This document shows, piece after piece, positions 60,569-64,000 of a stretch of 64,000 nucleotides of DNA. The position numbers and the translations under genes are program-made. The DNA is from Pseudomonas nicosulfuronedens (GTDB taxonomy: Bacteria; Pseudomonadota; Gammaproteobacteria; Pseudomonadales; Pseudomonadaceae): NCBI RefSeq assembly GCF_005877905.1, contig NZ_SWDV01000001.1:349246-413245 (forward strand). The letters are read 5' to 3'. Position 1 is the stretch's first letter. Each line of letters begins with the position of its first letter. The notes beneath the pieces were generated by a model. That model was given only the letters and a program-made list of their open reading frames with translations, was not told where the DNA came from and ran no database searches.

Positions 60569-62317
60569 ATGGACATCAAACGTTCAATCCTATTCGTCGC
60601 CCTGGCAATCGTGTCCTACGCGCTGGTTCTCCAGTGGAACAAGGACTACGGCCAGCCCGAACTGCCGGCGCAGACCGCGACCTTCAATCAGACTGAAGGC
60701 CTGCCGGACACTTCCGTGCCTGCCGGCAATGCGGCCAATGCCGACGTACCCACCACGCAGAACGCCCAGGCCAGCCTGCCCAATGAGCAGAAGCCGGCGG
60801 CAACCAGCGACCAGCTGATCCGCGTGAAGACCGATGTCCTGGACCTGACCATCGACCCGCGCGGCGGCGACGTGATCAAGCTCGGCCTGACCCAGTACCC
60901 GCTGCGCCAGGACCGCCCGGACGTGCCGTTCCCGCTGTTCGAGCGTGACAACCAGCGCACCTATCTGGCCCAGAGCGGCCTGACCGGCGCCAATGGTCCG
61001 GATGCCGCTGCCAGTGGTCGCCCGCTCTACGCCTCGGCCAAACCCGTCTACGAACTGGCCGACGGCCAGGACCAGATGGTCGTCGACCTGACTTATGCAC
61101 AGGATGGCGTGAGCTACATCAAACGCTTCACCTTCCACCGCGGTCTGAAAAACGACTGCACCGAGAAGGAAAAGGCGCAGAAGAAGCTCGAGTGCATCAA
61201 CCCCAATGCCTATCAGGTCGGCGTGACCTACCTGATCGACAACCAGAGCGACAAACCGTGGAACGCCTCGCTGTTCGCCCAGCTCAAGCGTGATGCCAGC
61301 GTCGACCCGTCCTCCACCACCGCTACCGGCGTATCGACCTACCTCGGCGCTGCGGTCTGGACCCCTGAAAAGCCCTACGTGAAAGTGTCCATGAAGGACA
61401 TGGACAAGGAGCAGTTCAAGGAAACCGTCCAGGGTGGCTGGGTAGCCTGGCTGCAGCACTACTTCGTCACCGCCTGGGTTCCCGCCAAGGGCGATACCCA
61501 CAGCGTGATGACCCGCAAGGACGCCCAGGGCAACTACATCGTCGGCTACACCGGTCCCAACCTGACCGTTGCACCGGGTGCCAAGGGCGAAACCAGCATG
61601 ACCCTGTACGCCGGCCCGAAACTGCAGGCGTACTTGAAGGAGCTGTCTCCGGGCCTGGAACTGACCGTCGACTACGGTCCGCTGTGGTTCATCGCCCAGC
61701 CGATCTTCTGGCTGTTGCAACATATCCACAACCTGGTGGGTAACTGGGGCTGGTCGATCATCTTCCTGACCATCGTCATCAAACTGGCCTTCTTCCCGCT
61801 GTCCGCCGCCAGCTACCGTTCCATGGCCCGCATGCGCGCCGTGTCGCCGAAACTGGCAGCACTGAAGGAACAGCATGGCGACGATCGCCAGAAGATGTCC
61901 CAGGCGATGATGGAGCTGTACAAGAAGGAGAAGATCAATCCGCTGGGCGGCTGCCTGCCGATCCTGGTGCAGATGCCGGTCTTCCTTTCGCTGTACTGGG
62001 TACTGCTGGAAAGCGTCGAGATGCGCCAGGCTCCGTGGCTGGGCTGGATCGTCGACCTCTCGGTGAAGGATCCGTTCTTCATCCTGCCGATCATCATGGG
62101 CGCTACCATGCTGGTTCAGCAGATGCTCAACCCGACTCCGCCGGACCCCATGCAGGCCAAGGTGATGAAGCTGATGCCGATCATCTTCACCTTCTTCTTC
62201 CTGTGGTTCCCGGCTGGCCTGGTCCTCTACTGGGTTGTGAACAACTGCCTGTCCATCGCGCAGCAGTGGTACATTACCCGCCGGATCGAAGCGGCGACGA
62301 AGAAGGCTTCTGCCTGA
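60569..62317 (+). CDS. yidC: Membrane protein insertase YidC
   Basis: 582 residues. Inserts and folds inner membrane proteins, alone or with SecYEG. An N-terminal membrane segment (ILFVALAIVSYALVLQWN) is followed by the large periplasmic domain of gram-negative YidC. The conserved core with five helices begins near LWFIAQPIFWLLQHIHNLVG, includes the groove arginine in SAASYRSMARMR and LGGCLPILVQMPVFLSLYW, and ends with NNCLSIAQQWYITRR. Confidence 0.97.
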   Translation: MDIKRSILFVALAIVSYALVLQWNKDYGQPELPAQTATFNQTEGLPDTSVPAGNAANADVPTTQNAQASLPNEQKPAATSDQLIRVKTDVLDLTIDPRGGDVIKLGLTQYPLRQDRPDVPFPLFERDNQRTYLAQSGLTGANGPDAAASGRPLYASAKPVYELADGQDQMVVDLTYAQDGVSYIKRFTFHRGLKNDCTEKEKAQKKLECINPNAYQVGVTYLIDNQSDKPWNASLFAQLKRDASVDPSSTTATGVSTYLGAAVWTPEKPYVKVSMKDMDKEQFKETVQGGWVAWLQHYFVTAWVPAKGDTHSVMTRKDAQGNYIVGYTGPNLTVAPGAKGETSMTLYAGPKLQAYLKELSPGLELTVDYGPLWFIAQPIFWLLQHIHNLVGNWGWSIIFLTIVIKLAFFPLSAASYRSMARMRAVSPKLAALKEQHGDDRQKMSQAMMELYKKEKINPLGGCLPILVQMPVFLSLYWVLLESVEMRQAPWLGWIVDLSVKDPFFILPIIMGATMLVQQMLNPTPPDPMQAKVMKLMPIIFTFFFLWFPAGLVLYWVVNNCLSIAQQWYITRRIEAATKKASA

Positions 62318-62343
62318 TACCGTCCCCGCAGACGATCGACAAG

Positions 62344-62365
62344 ACGCCCCCTCGTGGGGCGTTTT
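62344..62365 (+). terminator. Rho-independent terminator after yidC
   Basis: ACGCCCC CTCGT GGGGCGT followed by TTT, 26 bases after the yidC stop, closing the rpmH-yidC operon before mnmE. Confidence 0.75.
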
Positions 62366-62423
62366 GCTATGTGGATAACCTTGCTTCCCCGCGAGCCACG
62401 ACAACCACCGCGAGACCGTCGCC

Positions 62424-63791
62424 ATGAATGCAGCCCGTGAAACCATCGCCGCCGTCGCCACCGCCCAGGGTCGTGGCGGTGTAGGCATCGTCCGCGTCTC
62501 CGGTCCCCGTGCTCGCGCCATGGCCATCACCCTCAGCGGCCGCGAGCCACAACCGCGTTACGCCCACTACGGGCCGTTCCACGCCGACGACGGTGATGTC
62601 ATCGACGAAGGCCTGCTGCTGTACTTCCCCGGCCCGAACTCCTTCACCGGCGAAGATGTGCTCGAACTGCAGGGGCATGGTGGGCCCGTGGTCATGGACA
62701 TGCTGCTGCAGCGTTGCCTGGAGCTTGGCGCACGCCAGGCTCGCCCTGGCGAGTTCAGCGAACGCGCCTTCCTCAACGACAAGCTCGACCTGGCCCAGGC
62801 CGAAGCCATTGCCGACCTCATCGAAGCCAGCTCGGCCCAGGCCGCTCGCAACGCAGTCCGCTCGCTGCAGGGCGAGTTCTCGCGTCGTGTACATAGCCTG
62901 ACTGACCAGTTGATCGGGCTGCGCATGTACGTCGAGGCTGCCATCGACTTCCCCGAAGAGGAAATTGACTTCCTCGCCGATGGCCATGTCCTTTCGCAGC
63001 TTGATGCGGTACGCGAGGAACTCGCTTCCGTACTGCGCGAAGCTGGTCAGGGCGCGCTGCTACGCGACGGTATGACCGTGGTCATTGCCGGGCGTCCCAA
63101 CGCCGGCAAATCCAGCCTGCTGAACGCCCTCGCGGGGCGTGAAGCCGCCATCGTCACCGACATCGCCGGCACCACCCGTGATGTACTGCGCGAACATATC
63201 CACATCGACGGAATGCCACTGCATATCATCGATACCGCCGGCCTGCGCAGTACCGATGACCATGTGGAAAAGATAGGCGTGGAGCGCGCGCTGAAAGCCA
63301 TCAACGAGGCGGATCGAGTCCTCCTGGTAGTCGACTCCACTGCGCCGGAGGCCAGCGATCCCTTCGCGCTGTGGCCTGAATTCCTCGACAGCCGACCCGA
63401 CCCGGCACACGTGACGCTGATTCGCAACAAAGCGGATTTATCCACAGAGAACATCGGGCTGGAAGAAAGCGCTGACGGCCACGTCACGATCACTCTGTCC
63501 GCCCGTTCCGGCAATGGCCTGGACCTGCTGCGCGAACACCTCAAGGCCTGCATGGGCTTCGAACAGACCTCCGAGAGCAGCTTCAGCGCCCGCCGGCGTC
63601 ATCTGGAGGCCCTGCGCCTGGCGGGAGACAGCCTCGAGCACGGACGCGCACAGCTCACCCTGAGCGGCGCGGGCGAGCTGCTCGCCGAAGACCTGCGGCA
63701 GGCCCAGCAAGCCTTGGGCGAGATTACCGGGGCCTTCACGCCGGACGACCTACTGGGACGCATCTTCTCCAGCTTCTGCATCGGCAAGTAA
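62424..63791 (+). CDS. mnmE: tRNA modification GTPase MnmE (TrmE)
   Basis: 455 residues. With MnmG forms the cmnm5U34 modification of tRNAs. The N-terminal folate-binding domain has [15 protein letters not shown]; the inserted G domain holds [14 protein letters not shown] (G1), DIAGTTRD (G2), DTAGLR (G3) and RNKADL (G4). The C-terminal FCIGK motif with its key cysteine is intact. mnmG is expected just beyond the right edge. Confidence 0.97.
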   Translation: MNAARETIAAVATAQGRGGVGIVRVSGPRARAMAITLSGREPQPRYAHYGPFHADDGDVIDEGLLLYFPGPNSFTGEDVLELQGHGGPVVMDMLLQRCLELGARQARPGEFSERAFLNDKLDLAQAEAIADLIEASSAQAARNAVRSLQGEFSRRVHSLTDQLIGLRMYVEAAIDFPEEEIDFLADGHVLSQLDAVREELASVLREAGQGALLRDGMTVVIAGRPNAGKSSLLNALAGREAAIVTDIAGTTRDVLREHIHIDGMPLHIIDTAGLRSTDDHVEKIGVERALKAINEADRVLLVVDSTAPEASDPFALWPEFLDSRPDPAHVTLIRNKADLSTENIGLEESADGHVTITLSARSGNGLDLLREHLKACMGFEQTSESSFSARRRHLEALRLAGDSLEHGRAQLTLSGAGELLAEDLRQAQQALGEITGAFTPDDLLGRIFSSFCIGK

Positions 63792-64000
63792 TCCACAACA
63801 CTGCTTTCCCCTACCGGTGACGGGTCTGTCTCGTCACCGCGCCGCCTGCTGTCCGGCATTCTTTGCTCTGTACAACTATCCACAGCCAGAATTTACACAA
63901 GATTCCCAATATACGCGGCCTACAGGCCATTAATCAGAGGCTCCACAGGCATTCTTGAACCCTGTGGAAAAGTCGCGTACAGCTAGGTTAACAACACCTG
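63792..64000. other. Gene-free region after mnmE with DnaA-like sites
   Basis: It holds a hairpin (CGGTGACG / CGTCACCG at 63815-63839), CTATCCACA at 63876, TGTGGAAAA at 63963 and an AT-richer stretch between. Near matches to DnaA boxes recall oriC. No reading frame of note; the window ends here, presumably before mnmG. Confidence 0.45.

Overview
The window is chromosomal DNA of a Pseudomonas, most like the P. aeruginosa side of the genus (P. nitroreducens, P. citronellolis and P. knackmussii are my guesses; no species call is secure). The base for this is the gene order dnaA-dnaN-recF-gyrB facing rpmH-rnpA-yidD-yidC-mnmE across an origin, the near identity of HemF, GlyQ, RnpA and TrpB to the P. 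aeruginosa proteins as I remember them, high GC with strong third-position bias, and REP-type palindromes typical of the genus. Read from right to left the order follows PA0001 to about PA0038 of strain PAO1, with several insertions.

Right part (48-64 kb) is the replication core. oriC lies at about 59.3-59.7 kb with DnaA boxes and an AT-rich stretch. dnaA, dnaN, recF and gyrB run leftwards. rpmH, rnpA, yidD, yidC and mnmE run rightwards (ribosome, RNase P, membrane insertion, tRNA modification). A second small cluster of DnaA-like sites follows mnmE. Left of gyrB come an HdtS-type acyltransferase, gmhB, glyS and glyQ, and tag.

Middle part (26-48 kb) is housekeeping with one accessory pair. 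def-fmt-rsmB-trkA-trkH form a translation-initiation, 16S methylation and potassium uptake series. dprA, tsaC, a LysM protein, qor, hemF and aroE sit to the left. A PilZ protein, mntH, a lipid A acyltransferase and yhhQ lie to the right; yhhQ has a possible preQ1-type leader. Between the lipid A acyltransferase and tag is a two-gene unit: a secreted VIT/VWA protein ending in a PEP-CTERM sorting signal, overlapping an exosortase fused to an EpsI-like domain. This looks like a self-contained surface-protein processing system with one substrate and is the most unusual unit here.

Left part (0-26 kb) is more accessory: an acyl-CoA ligase and 3-hydroxyacyl-CoA dehydrogenase pair, paired lipoproteins, two DUF1161 proteins flanking an OsmC-type peroxidase, a dodecin, and two separate iron-uptake signalling cassettes (ECF sigma, FecR-like anti-sigma, TonB-dependent receptor with signalling domain), one on each strand, either side of trpI/trpBA. 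Next to them is a choline-sulfate locus (LysR regulator, betC, choline-type binding protein, SulP transporter) that would release and import choline and sulfate.

Two families of intergenic palindromic repeats, and a third repeat type placed between trpI and trpB, are spread over the first 32 kb and are absent from the replication core. I saw no tRNA or rRNA genes, CRISPR arrays, transposases or phage genes.
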